Of a stretch of DNA of 64,000 nucleotides, positions 36,613 to 45,411 are shown one piece after another. This DNA is from Lachnospiraceae bacterium. GTDB taxonomy: Bacteria > Bacillota > Clostridia > Lachnospirales > Lachnospiraceae. Where the stretch lies: contig JAFRNR010000023.1 of NCBI GenBank assembly GCA_017430085.1, positions 1 through 64,000 of the forward strand, written 5' to 3'. Under the pieces are notes generated by a model. The model worked only from the letters and a program-made list of their open reading frames with translations, was not told where the DNA came from and searched no databases. The translations under genes and the position numbers were made by a program. Every line of letters starts with the position of its first letter. Positions within the stretch are counted from its first letter, which is position 1.

Positions 36613-38236
36613 CGGAAGCCCCAAAGGGCAGAACAGCAACTCGCTCAAACTCGCCCGCAGCTTTATCGCAGGGCTTTGTGCAGAAAAAGAAAGCCGGGGC
36701 GAAGAAGCGGCTGTAGAGGAACTCCATGTCGCGGCCCTGAAAATCGCCCCCTGCAAAGGCTGCTTTTCCTGCTGGAAGAACACGCCCGGCGTCTGCTGCA
36801 TCCGGGACGACATGCAGACCGTCATAGAGAAACAGATCGGGGCGGATCTGATCGTGTGGAGTTTTCCTCTCTATTACTTTAACGTGCCGGGCATCCTGAA
36901 AAACCTGATAGACCGCCAGCTGCCGGTCAATCTTCCCTTTATGAGCGAGCGGACAGACGGATACGGCAACGGAAGCCACGATACAAGATACGACATGCAA
37001 AACACAAAGCATGTCCTTATCTCGACCTGCGGTTTTTACACGGCAGAAAGCAATTATGACAGTGTGACCCGGATGTTCGACCATTTCCTCGGACAGGGGA
37101 ACTACACCTCCATCTTTTGCGGGCAGGGTGAACTGTTCCGCATAAAAGAGCTTTCCGCCAGGACGGATGAATACCTGGAAACTGTCAGAACCGCTGGACA
37201 GGAATACGCAGCGGGCAAAATTTCGGAAGAAAGCCGCCGGAAGCTTCAGACGCTTTTGTACCCTAAAGAAGTTTTCGAGGCGATGGCCGATGCCAGCTGG
37301 GGCATCAGCCCGGCCACGCAGGAGAAAGAGCCGGACGCCCTGATCTTCACGAGACAGATGGCCGCGCTGTATAACAAAAACGCGCATGACGGGAAAGACC
37401 GCGTGCTTGAAATGCACTATACGGATGTGGGTGAAACGTATCAGATCCTTCTGGGAAAAGAGGGAAGCCGGGTCTTTACGGACGGAAGCCTGAAGGCGAC
37501 GACACGGATAGAGACGCCCTTTGAAGTCTGGGCATCTATTTCAAGAGGCGAGATCAACGGCGCGGAGGCGCTGGGCAGACAAATGTACACAGTGACGGGC
37601 GATTTTTCCCTGATGATCGAATGGGATCGTTTCTTTGGAAGCGGAACAGACGCTCCTCAAAAAGAAACCGACGCCGGTCAAAGCGGTCTCAAAAACCCGT
37701 CTATGATAACCATGCTGATCCCGTGGATCACCTTCTGGATCGCTGTTTCCATAGACCCGGGGATCGGGGCGGTCATTGCGCTTGTCGTTTCGGCCGCCGT
37801 TCCGCTGATCATGCGCGGGCATCGATTTGTCATTTGGGATCAGTTATCCATTGCGGCTGTTGCCGTTCTCTCGGCGATCGCACATTTCACGGGGAGCGGG
37901 AAACTGTGCGTTATTACCGGTTATCTGATATTCGGGCTGTTCTGGCTGTTCTCCTGCCTTACCAAAGAGCCTCTTTGCGCAGCCTATGTGAAGTATAATT
38001 ACGGCGGGGACGAGGCGCATAACAACCCGCTTTTCATGAAAGCCAATTATATTCTGGCTGCCTGCTGGGGCGTGCTTTATGTGCTGACGGCGGTCTGGAC
38101 GTGGCTGCTGCAAAGGGTCGGTTTCGGGACAGGGACCGTCATTATCAATAATCTGATGCCGATGGCCATGGGCGTTTTTACGGCATGGTTCGAAAAATGG
38201 TATCCGGCATGGAAAGCACGGGGCGGTAAAAAATAG
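36593..38236 (+). CDS. Three-domain protein: flavodoxin-like reductase, SCP2-like, membrane part
   Basis: The 547 residues form three parts. Residues 1-195 are an NADPH-dependent FMN reductase/flavodoxin-like domain (MKILLINGSPKGQNSNSLKL; cysteines in CKGCFSCWKN; LIVWSFPLYYFNVPGILKNL). Residues about 255-350 resemble an SCP2 sterol-carrier fold (IFTRQMAALYNKNAH, GSLKATTRIETPFEVWASIS). Residues about 370-547 are a membrane region with about five segments (TMLIPWITFWIAVSIDPGIG, YILAACWGVLYVLTAVWTWL). The combination suggests membrane-associated reduction of a hydrophobic substrate. The start overlaps padR. The family is known from single domains; the full fusion is unfamiliar to me. Confidence 0.8.
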   Translation: MKILLINGSPKGQNSNSLKLARSFIAGLCAEKESRGEEAAVEELHVAALKIAPCKGCFSCWKNTPGVCCIRDDMQTVIEKQIGADLIVWSFPLYYFNVPGILKNLIDRQLPVNLPFMSERTDGYGNGSHDTRYDMQNTKHVLISTCGFYTAESNYDSVTRMFDHFLGQGNYTSIFCGQGELFRIKELSARTDEYLETVRTAGQEYAAGKISEESRRKLQTLLYPKEVFEAMADASWGISPATQEKEPDALIFTRQMAALYNKNAHDGKDRVLEMHYTDVGETYQILLGKEGSRVFTDGSLKATTRIETPFEVWASISRGEINGAEALGRQMYTVTGDFSLMIEWDRFFGSGTDAPQKETDAGQSGLKNPSMITMLIPWITFWIAVSIDPGIGAVIALVVSAAVPLIMRGHRFVIWDQLSIAAVAVLSAIAHFTGSGKLCVITGYLIFGLFWLFSCLTKEPLCAAYVKYNYGGDEAHNNPLFMKANYILAACWGVLYVLTAVWTWLLQRVGFGTGTVIINNLMPMAMGVFTAWFEKWYPAWKARGGKK

Positions 38237-38244
38237 AATTGCCC

Positions 38245-38760
38245 TCAGCTGTAGAACGTCTGCTCCGTCCGGGCGATAGCAAAGGCGGTCAGGAATGCCA
38301 GGTCCAGGTCAGCCTCCTCGCAGGTGACATCCAGCGCGTACCGGGTGGTCAGCGGGAATTTGCTGTTTTTGCCGGCGGAGGTGGCGATGGTCGCGATCTC
38401 GCCGCCGCGCAGGGTGACGGTGTAGGTCATGCCGAGTTTCCCGCTGGAGAGGTGGGAATCGATGCGGACGCCCTGATCGTGCAGGTAGTCCCAGATCTTC
38501 TGGCCGTCGTACTTGAAGTGCGATTTGGTGGCCAGGATGTCGATCGTCAGCGGGCCGTGGTGCTCCGTGGTGATCGTGTGGCCGATCTTGTGCTCCTCCG
38601 TGCGGCCGGTGTGGTGGTTCGTGAACGCGAACGACGCGGGGCCGAACAGGGACATTTTCAGGCATTTCGCTTCATAGACCGGGGTCCCGTTCTGATCTTC
38701 CATCAGGAACCCCTGTTTCAATACGTTACTGTCCGGGTGCATGAAATAAGTCTCAGCCAT
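38245..38760 (-). CDS. LURP-one-related (LOR/YxjI-like) protein
   Basis: A 171-residue soluble protein whose opening (FLMEDQNGTPVYEAKCLKM) and alternating beta strands (FGPASFAFTNHHTGRTEEHK, HHGPLTIDILATKSHFK) resemble the tubby/scramblase-like LOR fold; this assignment is tentative. The function of bacterial members is unknown. GGAGGA precedes the ATG, which overlaps the end of the upstream DUF3592 gene by eight bases, so the two form an operon. Confidence 0.65.
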   Translation of the reverse strand: MAETYFMHPDSNVLKQGFLMEDQNGTPVYEAKCLKMSLFGPASFAFTNHHTGRTEEHKIGHTITTEHHGPLTIDILATKSHFKYDGQKIWDYLHDQGVRIDSHLSSGKLGMTYTVTLRGGEIATIATSAGKNSKFPLTTRYALDVTCEEADLDLAFLTAFAIARTEQTFYS

Positions 38761-39229
38761 GGATCCATTCCTCCTCCTGTTCTTTCAATGCTTTGCGTTT
38801 GTTATGGGTGTTGATGACGCTGACGACGCCGGCGACGAAAGCGGCGGCGCCTGCGGCGGTCAGGATGATCGGGAGCAGGATCCCGTTGGGCTGGGCGATG
38901 TCCGTGGGGTCTTTCGGATTATACGCGATCTCGACCTTGTCTCCCGCTTTGTATCCGGAGAAGATGCCGTATTCCGTCTCATACTCTTTGCCGTCCACCG
39001 TGTACTTTACGGTGACCGTGCAGGTCTCGTCGTGATGGGTGCCGTCCCGGTCGGTGTACGCCTGCTCGTACAGTTCGGTCTTCGTCACAGTCGCCTCAGT
39101 TTTGGGAAAGTTCTTGATGCGGTTGACCGCGCCGAACGCAAAGATGCCGAACGCGAGCACGAAGATCCCCGCCGGGATCAGAAAGCCGGCCACCCCGTAG
39201 TCTCTGTAAAATGCTGCCAATTTATTCAT
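38753..39229 (-). CDS. DUF3592 membrane protein
   Basis: A 158-residue protein with two membrane segments (GFLIPAGIFVLAFGIFAFGA and ILLPIILTAAGAAAFVAGVV) around an extracytoplasmic beta domain: ATVTKTELYEQ, TVKYTVDGKEYETEY, then YKAGDKVEIAYNPKDPTDI, the DUF3592 hallmark. Function unknown. GGGAGG lies five bases before the ATG. It is the first gene of a two-gene operon with the LOR-like protein. Confidence 0.85.
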   Translation of the reverse strand: MNKLAAFYRDYGVAGFLIPAGIFVLAFGIFAFGAVNRIKNFPKTEATVTKTELYEQAYTDRDGTHHDETCTVTVKYTVDGKEYETEYGIFSGYKAGDKVEIAYNPKDPTDIAQPNGILLPIILTAAGAAAFVAGVVSVINTHNKRKALKEQEEEWIHG

Positions 39230-39333
39230 AGTATCCTCCCGGTGCCTGCGGCGGTACGGTTTTATGATAACAAACCCGCCCGGAATGTCAAGAAAAGCGG
39301 ACGCCGTTCCGGACGTTTTTTTCTCTATTATAA

Positions 39334-39362
39334 TTGACAGCGGGCGGTTCAGGAACTACAAT
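39334..39362 (+). promoter_or_regulatory. Promoter of the zinc-ribbon membrane protein gene
   Basis: TTGACA (39334-39339) and TACAAT (39357-39362) with a 17-bp spacer, 34 bp before the chosen start. Confidence 0.82.
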
Positions 39363-39396
39363 GTTTTTATCAATAATTACTGCGGAGGGTTTCCTA

Positions 39397-39987
39397 ATGT
39401 ATTCTTCCTACTCCTATTCCCGTTCTATTTTTGACTACCTGTGGGGCGGCGGCTGGCAGTTTATCGTCGGCACGATCCTGGCGCTGACCTGCGCGGTCCT
39501 GCTGTATGTTCTGGTTTTCCCGAAGAGAATGGAAAACAGACTGCCCGGCTTCTTCCGCGTACTGCGGGACTTCTTTGATGTAAGATATCTCCTGATCGAA
39601 AAGATCTTTAAGTTCCTCTATGTCTTTTCGACCCTTGCCGTGATCTTCATCGGCTTCTTCTACCTGTTCGGCAACACCTTCGTGTACGGCTTCATCCTGA
39701 TGCTCCTCGGCCCGGTCTTCCTTCGTATCATGTATGAACTCTTCATGCTGATCATCCTCCTGGTCAAGAACGTCATGGAGATCAACCGTCAGCTGAAGAA
39801 GCATCTCGGCACCGATGACAGCAAAGATGCGAATCCGTTCGAAGCCGGCATTGTTTCCGGTCCCGCTCCCTATACCGAAGCAGCTCCGGCTCCGGCTCCC
39901 GCACCTTACGGCAGAGTCTGCCCGTACTGCGGCGCCGACCTGGAAGACGGCGACGTCTTCTGCCGCTCCTGCGGAAACCGCGTCTGA
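39397..39987 (+). CDS. Membrane protein with C-terminal zinc ribbon
   Basis: The 196-residue product has about three membrane segments (FIVGTILALTCAVLLYVLVF, FSTLAVIFIGFFYLFGNTFV, MLIILLV region), a proline/alanine linker (APAPAPAPYG) and a terminal zinc ribbon with CPYCGADLEDGDVFCRSCG. Such proteins are common in clostridia and of unknown function. GGAGGG eight bases upstream fixes the ATG at 39397; the upstream open frame covers the promoter. Confidence 0.85.
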   Translation: MYSSYSYSRSIFDYLWGGGWQFIVGTILALTCAVLLYVLVFPKRMENRLPGFFRVLRDFFDVRYLLIEKIFKFLYVFSTLAVIFIGFFYLFGNTFVYGFILMLLGPVFLRIMYELFMLIILLVKNVMEINRQLKKHLGTDDSKDANPFEAGIVSGPAPYTEAAPAPAPAPYGRVCPYCGADLEDGDVFCRSCGNRV

Positions 39988-40017
39988 TCAGTCAGTCATA
40001 ACAAATAGACCGATACA

Positions 40018-40047
40018 GGAGAGGATCACAGGATCCTCTCCTTTTTT
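40018..40047 (+). terminator. Terminator after the zinc-ribbon gene
   Basis: GGAGAGGATC (40018-40027) pairs with GATCCTCTCC (40032-40041), followed by TTTTTT. Confidence 0.92.
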
Positions 40048-40049
40048 GA

Positions 40050-40109
40050 TGACAAAGGGACGGTTCCTTTGTCATCTTGCTATCTGACAGGGGGACGGTT
40101 CCTTTGTCA
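40050..40109 (+). repeat. Two family A repeats
   Basis: Units at 40050-40074 and 40085-40109 in the same order and orientation as the left border pair of RAYT 2 (first variant AAAGGGACGG, second GGGGGACGG). They start right after the preceding terminator. Confidence 0.88.
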
Positions 40110-40139
40110 GGTTTCCGGCAGATAAGTCTGCTCCACACC

Positions 40140-40166
40140 CGGGCCGATGGCACATCGGCCCCTACG
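40140..40166 (+). repeat. Family B palindrome with compensating base changes
   Basis: GGGCCGATG, GCA, CATCGGCCC, then CTACG. Compared with the standard copy the T in the left arm is A and the matching A in the right arm is T, so the pairing is kept. Confidence 0.85.
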
Positions 40167-40207
40167 ACAGGAGCCAAATACACATCAATACATTCGGCAT
40201 TGGCAAA

Positions 40208-40285
40208 TGACAAAGGAATCGTTCCTTTTCGTAGGGGCCGTTGTACCAACGGCCCGGAAATGACAAAGGAACCGTCCCCCTGTCA
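40208..40285 (-). repeat. Family A, family B, family A cluster
   Basis: A truncated family A copy (40208-40230), an inverted family B palindrome (40231-40256; GTAGGGGCCGTTG and CAACGGCCCG) and a complete family A copy (40261-40285). With the preceding elements they fill the 378-bp space between two convergent genes; no gene is seen there. Confidence 0.85.
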
Positions 40286-40302
40286 CCCCTGTCAGATAAA
40301 AA

Positions 40303-40337
40303 CAGGGCCATCCGGGGACTGTCCCCGAATGGCCCTG
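40303..40337 (-). terminator. Terminator of the 1592-residue secreted protein gene
   Basis: A 16-bp stem with one mismatch (40303-40318 with 40322-40337; CAGGGCCAT and ATGGCCCTG at the base). On the minus strand the stem is followed by TTTTT. Confidence 0.9.
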
Positions 40338-40365
40338 TGCCGGCTTGGAGGCCGGGCGGGGGCGG

Positions 40366-43300
40366 TCAGTCTACTTTGTTGAAGTAGATCTCGGCCGCCT
40401 CGTTGTAGATATAGAGGGCTTTGGCGAGGTAGACGAACTCGTCACTGCTGCTCTCGGAGCCCAGAACAAGGTTGGCGAAGCTCAGGACGCCGAACTTGAA
40501 ATTCAGGGTCTTGCCGCCGTAGGAGACCTTGATGGTATGCACCACATCCAGGTCTACGCCGGCGATGGCAGGCACGCTGACGTACCAGCCTTCCTTGCCC
40601 TTCTTGATGACTTCGAGCGGCTTGGAGCCTCTCTTCGCCGTGACTTCACGGTCGAAGAAGATGCGGATCTCGGTATCGCCTTCCAGGTTCAGTTTCACAT
40701 ACTTGTAGCCGAGCACGGATTTCGCGTTGGACGGGATGACAGGGTCCATGGCGGGATCCGGTTCGACCGCTTCGGTCTCGGCCTTCAGGTACTCATCCGG
40801 ATTCGCGGGGTCGTCCTCTTCGTAGTCGAAGTAGTTCTGCGCCGCATTGCCCAGGTTGATGAGGGCCTTCGCCATGCCGACGGATTCCTCCGTGGCGTTC
40901 TCCTGCTCCAGGATCGCGTAGGCCCAGTCGGCGACGCGGAAGGACCAGGAGGCGTCTTCCAGCAGGCCGAGGGAGTTGTGGACCAGGGCGATCTGCTCAT
41001 CGTCCGCGTTGTAGACGCGGATCGTGGCGGGATCCATCATCTGCTTGATCGCAACGTTGCTGTACGGCAGGCGGTACTGCTCGGAAGAAGCGCGCCAGTA
41101 CGGCGATTCCTCCCCGGTCAGTTCGAAGCGGACCTCATCGCCCATGAAGTCGATCACCGCGTAGGCGGCTTCGTCCGGGGCTTTCAGCCAGAAGTTGATG
41201 CCGATCTTGCCTTCCAGGGCCAGTGTCATGCCGGTGACCTTCGCGTACAGCAGGTCGTCGTACACGGCGGTGTAGGTCTCGGGGCCGGTGACGGCGGCGA
41301 TTTCCTTGTCCCAGCCGGTAAAGGTGTAGATGTGGAACAGGACGTCTTCCTTGACCGGGGTCTCGCCTTCGTAGACGGGAAGCTCGCCGGCTTTGTACTT
41401 GCGGCTCTGCAGGACGGTGCCGTCTTCGTTCACGAATTCGACCGTGTAGCGCGCGACCGTCAGGGTGTCGGTGTGGGCTTCGCCGTCCGGGCTGGCTTCC
41501 GCCGTAACGGTGGCCGTGTAGACCAGGTTTCCGGCGGCGTCTTCTTCGCAGGTGACGGCGGCGGGCAGGGTCACGGTGTGGGTCGCGTCGCGGCCGCAGA
41601 CGAAGGTGGCATCGACGGTGTAGCCGTCGTCGGTCTCGGTCCAGACGAAGGTCGGAGCGAGCCAGGCGTGGCCGAGGGCGTCGATATCGGTGAGGGTCTG
41701 GGTCTGCGTCTCGAACGCTTCGTTTTCGAAGGTGGCCGTGTACGTGGTCTGGCCGGCAGTCTCGCAGTCGGGCTGCAGGGTCACTTCGGAGGTTACGGTG
41801 CCGTCTTCCGTCTCCACATGCTCAGCGTTTCTGGAGCAGGTGCGGACCGCGGAGCACTTCCAGCTGCCGTCTTCCTGCGGCGTCCAGGTGTAGATGGGGC
41901 TGCCCCAGTCGTGGCCCAGCGGGTCGATCGGTTCGGTCGTGGTCTGGGTCGCGAAGGCCGGGTTCGTGAAGGTGGCCGTGTAGGTGGTTTTGCCTTCGGT
42001 CTCGCAGCCGGGCTGCAGAGTCACGCCGGAGGTCACGGCGCCGTCTTCGGTCTCCACGTGCTCGGAGTGTCTGGAGCAGACGCGGGCCGCGGTGCACTTC
42101 ATCGTGCCGTCGTCCTGCTTGGTCCAGGTGTAGGTCGGTTCGCCCCAGTCGTGGCCCAGCGGAAGGATATCCGTAACCGTCTGGGTCTGCGTCTCGAAAG
42201 CGGGGTTCGTGAAGGTGGCCGTGTAGGTCGTCTGGCCTTCGGTCTCGCAGTCGGGCTGTAGGGTCACGGCGGAGGTCACGGTGGCGTCTTCGGATTCCAC
42301 GTGTTCAGCGTCTCTTGAGCAGGTGCGGACTGCGGAGCACTTCCAGCTGCCGTCTGCCTGCTGCGTCCAGGTGTAGATGGGGGTGCCCCAGTCGTGGCCC
42401 AGCGGATCGATCGGTTCGGTCGTGGTCTGGGTCGCGAAGGCCGGGTTCGTGAAGGTGGCCGTGTAGGTGGTTTCGCCTTCGGTCTCGCAGCCGGGCTGCA
42501 GAGTCACGCCGGAGGTCACGGCGCCGTCTTCGGTCTCTTTGTGTTCAGGATCACGCGAGCAGACGCGGGTGGCCGTGCACTTCATGGTGCCGTCTTCCTG
42601 CTTCGTCCAGACGTAGGTCGGCGCGCCCCAGTCGTGGCCGAGGGCGGGCAGCGTGATGCTCTTCTCCTCCGAATGAGGAGCGCCGTCCGGGCTGGCTTCC
42701 GCGGAAACAGAGGCGGTGTATACGGTCGAACCGGGCTCGGTGCAGGACGCGCCATGCGTCACCGTATCCAGTTCCGCGTCCACCGTCCGGGTGATCTCCG
42801 GATCGGTCGCGCATTCATAATTGGCCACGGCCGCGGTGTAGCCGTTCTCATCGTCGCCGGTCCAGGTGAAGTTCACGAATTCCCAGGTCATGGCCTTGAA
42901 ATAGACCTTCACGATGACGTCATAGTCCGGCATCTGGAAGTTTTCGCTGTCCAGTTCCCCGATGAGTTCGGGCTCGCCGTTCTCACCATGCGCCTTCCAG
43001 AGTTCGATTTTGTCCAGTTCGTAATACTGTTCGGGTTCGGTTTCAATGCCGACCGTCATCAGTCTCGGGACCGTCATGGCCGTTTCATAAACGCCGTCCT
43101 TGTACAGGAAGGCCTCGCCGTGGCCGCCGACCACCTCGATCGTCGCCAGGTGGTCCCGCTCAATGTAGAAGTAGCCGCCGAAGGGCTGCCAGCCGGCGTC
43201 GGGATTGCCGTCCGGGCGGAAGTAGAGCGTCACGCTGCCGGCGTGATCCGTGTCCACGACGTAGTTGCCGGTGATGCCGTTGTAGTTATGCGCGGTGTCC

Positions 43301-45144
43301 GGGTACCAGTCCGATATCTCGCCGTTCATGACGCGGACGACCTTGATCTCGTCGCCCGCTTCCAGGACGGTGTCCAGATAGTATTCCCCGGCGGTGTGCG
43401 GGTTGTCGAAGAGCCGGTAGGTCTCGTTGACCACCCAGCCGACCGGGCCGCCGATCAGATAGTAGCCGTCCGCGGGTGCCTTCTCTTCAATGACCGCGTG
43501 CGCGGCCACGGCCGTCAGGTCCGCTTCGACGACCGTGTAGCTGCCGTCCTTCTGGAGCACGCGGCCGCCTTCGGGCAGTGTGATGCCGAAGCCCGCGGGA
43601 ATGACGAGGCCTTCCTTCGCGCGGAGCGCGGCGGCGCCGGCGTCCACGTCCCATTTGCCGCTCACGAAGGTGATTTTGCCGTCGGATTCCATGCCGACGG
43701 AACCATCCGCCGTATTGGTGACCGTCGCGTTTCCGTTCACGGTGACGGCTTCCGCGGCGTACACGGACTGCGGCGCCTGGCCGGTCACGGTGAGGGCGCC
43801 GCCGACGCTGATTTTACCGGTCTCGGCGCGGAGGATGTAATCCTGGGGCGTCCCGGCATTGCCGGCCGCCGTAACGTCGCCGCCGACCGTGATGTCATTT
43901 TTGGCGTATACGCCCAGACCGATCGCAGAAGATTTCAGATAGCCTGTCACGCTGATCGAACCCTCGGCCGACTTCATGGCGTTGTCGCATCTGAAACTGG
44001 TGCTGTAATAATTCGCCTTGACGTCGGCATAGCCGCCGACCGTGATGTCGCCTTTCGCCTGCACGACGGTCTCGCCGTAGCCGTTGACCTTGAAATTGCC
44101 GGTCACGGTGATCGGGCCGCCGGGCGCGGAAATGACGGCGGCGTTCTTATAGGACCCGTCGTTTTTCAGATCCGCATTGCCCTGGATCACGATGCCTTCT
44201 TCCGCATCGCGGGAGCTGAGGCAGATACCGCCATGGCCCGTCGTGAGATTGACGTTCCCATCGCAGACGATACCGCCGGCCGTGCTCACGATACCGCTGC
44301 CGCCGCCCATGCCGCCGGTGTTGTCTGCCGTCAGGTCGTCCAGCACGTGGACGGGGCCGTTGGCATAGATGATATAAGCTTCCTCCCCGAACTCAATGGA
44401 AACCGTCTTCACGGTCACGCCGCCGTCCGCCGTATATATGCAGGAGGCGGGACATAAGCCGTAGACGGCCTCGGAATCGGCTGCGAAATAAGCGTCGCCC
44501 TGCAGCGTCACGTTGCCGCTGCCGCAGTAGATGCCGGTCTCGGCGGCGAATACGACTGCCTCGCCGGTCACCGTGACCGGGCCCATGGCCTTGACGCCGA
44601 AGGCGCCCTCGATGCCGTAGCTGTCCACGTCCAGATCACCGTTCACCGTCAGGGCACCGTCCGCATAAAGGCAGGCGTCGCCCGCACCGCCGGTCAGGCG
44701 CGCATTGATCTTGCCGTTTACCGTCAGCGCGCCGCCGGATACTTTGACGGTGTAATCGCCGCCGGAACTGAGTGTCAGTCCGTTGGACGGCGTCACGATG
44801 GTCAGATCCATGTTCTGCGCGTAGATCAAGGCGCTTTCATGCAGCGTGGTGCGCGCGGGCTTGCCCGTGAAGGTCAGTGTGTTCGTTTCAAAATTGAACT
44901 TGACCTTGCCGTCATTCAGGACGTTGTCCGCGTTCGCTTCCGTGACCTGCACGCCGCATACCCACACTTCGGGTTCGCCGTCTCTTACGATGACGGGCGC
45001 GGCTTTTTCCGTCACGGGGACCGTCGTGACCATCTCCGTGTCCGCAACGGCCCGCCTGCCGGCTTCCTTCGCCAGCGATGACGGCACGCACCCGATCAGC
45101 ATGCAGACTGCCAGCAGGACAGACAGCCATTTTCTGTGTTTCAT
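40366..45144 (-). CDS. Giant secreted repeat protein (1592 residues)
   Basis: Starts MKHRKWLSVLLAVCMLIGC, a secretion signal; AGGAGG seven bases upstream sets the start. Residues about 65-550 are short beta-helix-like repeats (GALTVNGKINARLTGGAGDA). Residues 552-750 are a starch-binding-like module (GYYLIGGPVGWVVNETYRLF, then GSVTLYFRPDGNPDAGWQPF). Residues about 755-1220 hold five repeats of 80-81 residues beginning GHDWG, each with two cysteines plus a later one. Residues 1225-1298 are an InlB/MBG-like repeat (YTFTGWDKE). The final 293 residues are a domain shared with the next protein (LALEGKIGINFWLKAPDEAA). No LPxTG, SLH or membrane anchor is seen. Likely cell-surface or matrix protein binding carbohydrate; function inferred. 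Confidence 0.88.
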   Translation of the reverse strand: MKHRKWLSVLLAVCMLIGCVPSSLAKEAGRRAVADTEMVTTVPVTEKAAPVIVRDGEPEVWVCGVQVTEANADNVLNDGKVKFNFETNTLTFTGKPARTTLHESALIYAQNMDLTIVTPSNGLTLSSGGDYTVKVSGGALTVNGKINARLTGGAGDACLYADGALTVNGDLDVDSYGIEGAFGVKAMGPVTVTGEAVVFAAETGIYCGSGNVTLQGDAYFAADSEAVYGLCPASCIYTADGGVTVKTVSIEFGEEAYIIYANGPVHVLDDLTADNTGGMGGGSGIVSTAGGIVCDGNVNLTTGHGGICLSSRDAEEGIVIQGNADLKNDGSYKNAAVISAPGGPITVTGNFKVNGYGETVVQAKGDITVGGYADVKANYYSTSFRCDNAMKSAEGSISVTGYLKSSAIGLGVYAKNDITVGGDVTAAGNAGTPQDYILRAETGKISVGGALTVTGQAPQSVYAAEAVTVNGNATVTNTADGSVGMESDGKITFVSGKWDVDAGAAALRAKEGLVIPAGFGITLPEGGRVLQKDGSYTVVEADLTAVAAHAVIEEKAPADGYYLIGGPVGWVVNETYRLFDNPHTAGEYYLDTVLEAGDEIKVVRVMNGEISDWYPDTAHNYNGITGNYVVDTDHAGSVTLYFRPDGNPDAGWQPFGGYFYIERDHLATIEVVGGHGEAFLYKDGVYETAMTVPRLMTVGIETEPEQYYELDKIELWKAHGENGEPELIGELDSENFQMPDYDVIVKVYFKAMTWEFVNFTWTGDDENGYTAAVANYECATDPEITRTVDAELDTVTHGASCTEPGSTVYTASVSAEASPDGAPHSEEKSITLPALGHDWGAPTYVWTKQEDGTMKCTATRVCSRDPEHKETEDGAVTSGVTLQPGCETEGETTYTATFTNPAFATQTTTEPIDPLGHDWGTPIYTWTQQADGSWKCSAVRTCSRDAEHVESEDATVTSAVTLQPDCETEGQTTYTATFTNPAFETQTQTVTDILPLGHDWGEPTYTWTKQDDGTMKCTAARVCSRHSEHVETEDGAVTSGVTLQPGCETEGKTTYTATFTNPAFATQTTTEPIDPLGHDWGSPIYTWTPQEDGSWKCSAVRTCSRNAEHVETEDGTVTSEVTLQPDCETAGQTTYTATFENEAFETQTQTLTDIDALGHAWLAPTFVWTETDDGYTVDATFVCGRDATHTVTLPAAVTCEEDAAGNLVYTATVTAEASPDGEAHTDTLTVARYTVEFVNEDGTVLQSRKYKAGELPVYEGETPVKEDVLFHIYTFTGWDKEIAAVTGPETYTAVYDDLLYAKVTGMTLALEGKIGINFWLKAPDEAAYAVIDFMGDEVRFELTGEESPYWRASSEQYRLPYSNVAIKQMMDPATIRVYNADDEQIALVHNSLGLLEDASWSFRVADWAYAILEQENATEESVGMAKALINLGNAAQNYFDYEEDDPANPDEYLKAETEAVEPDPAMDPVIPSNAKSVLGYKYVKLNLEGDTEIRIFFDREVTAKRGSKPLEVIKKGKEGWYVSVPAIAGVDLDVVHTIKVSYGGKTLNFKFGVLSFANLVLGSESSSDEFVYLAKALYIYNEAAEIYFNKVD
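41480..42860 (-). repeat. Alternating 240/243-bp coding repeats
   Basis: Five units anchored on the GHDWG or GHAWL codons near 41665, 41908, 42148, 42391 and 42631. Units alternate in type: one class has GTMKCTA and TEPIDP, the other GSWKCSAVRTC and QTQT; thus a 483-bp pair has been duplicated. Confidence 0.82.
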
Positions 45145-45271
45145 ACCGATTCCTCCTGATATCATGATTTCCCGTTCTGTTTTTCAGCCCCGGTTGCCCC
45201 GGGTTTCATAAACGATCGTGTTAATCCGTTTTACAGTTTAGCAAATTGACGCAAAAATGCAAGGCAAAACA

Positions 45272-45298
45272 AAAACCCGGTCAAAGGAGACGGGTTTT
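45272..45298. terminator. Possible second, bidirectional terminator
   Basis: AAAACCCG (45272-45279) pairs with CGGGTTTT (45291-45298). On the minus strand it is followed by TTTTTGTTTT. It lies about 60 bp beyond the main terminator of the giant gene. The rest of 45147-45411 has no gene. Confidence 0.5.
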
Positions 45299-45360
45299 GC
45301 GGGGGTTTGCAGGGTTTTGTGACAGGGCGACTGTTTGTGCTGTCGAACGCGGCGGGACGC

Positions 45361-45393
45361 AAAAAGGCCGGCCGGGGTGAACCGGCCGGCCTT
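45361..45393 (-). terminator. Terminator of the 5256-residue protein gene
   Basis: Perfect 12-bp stem AAGGCCGGCCGG (45364-45375) with CCGGCCGGCCTT (45382-45393), followed on the minus strand by TTTTT. Confidence 0.93.
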
Positions 45394-45411
45394 GAGGTCG
45401 GAGGGCGGGGA

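Noticed and set aside
40345-44457. Long plus-strand open frames opposite the 1592-residue protein gene
   Set aside because: Antisense shadows of the repeat protein; no start signal and no plausible protein features.
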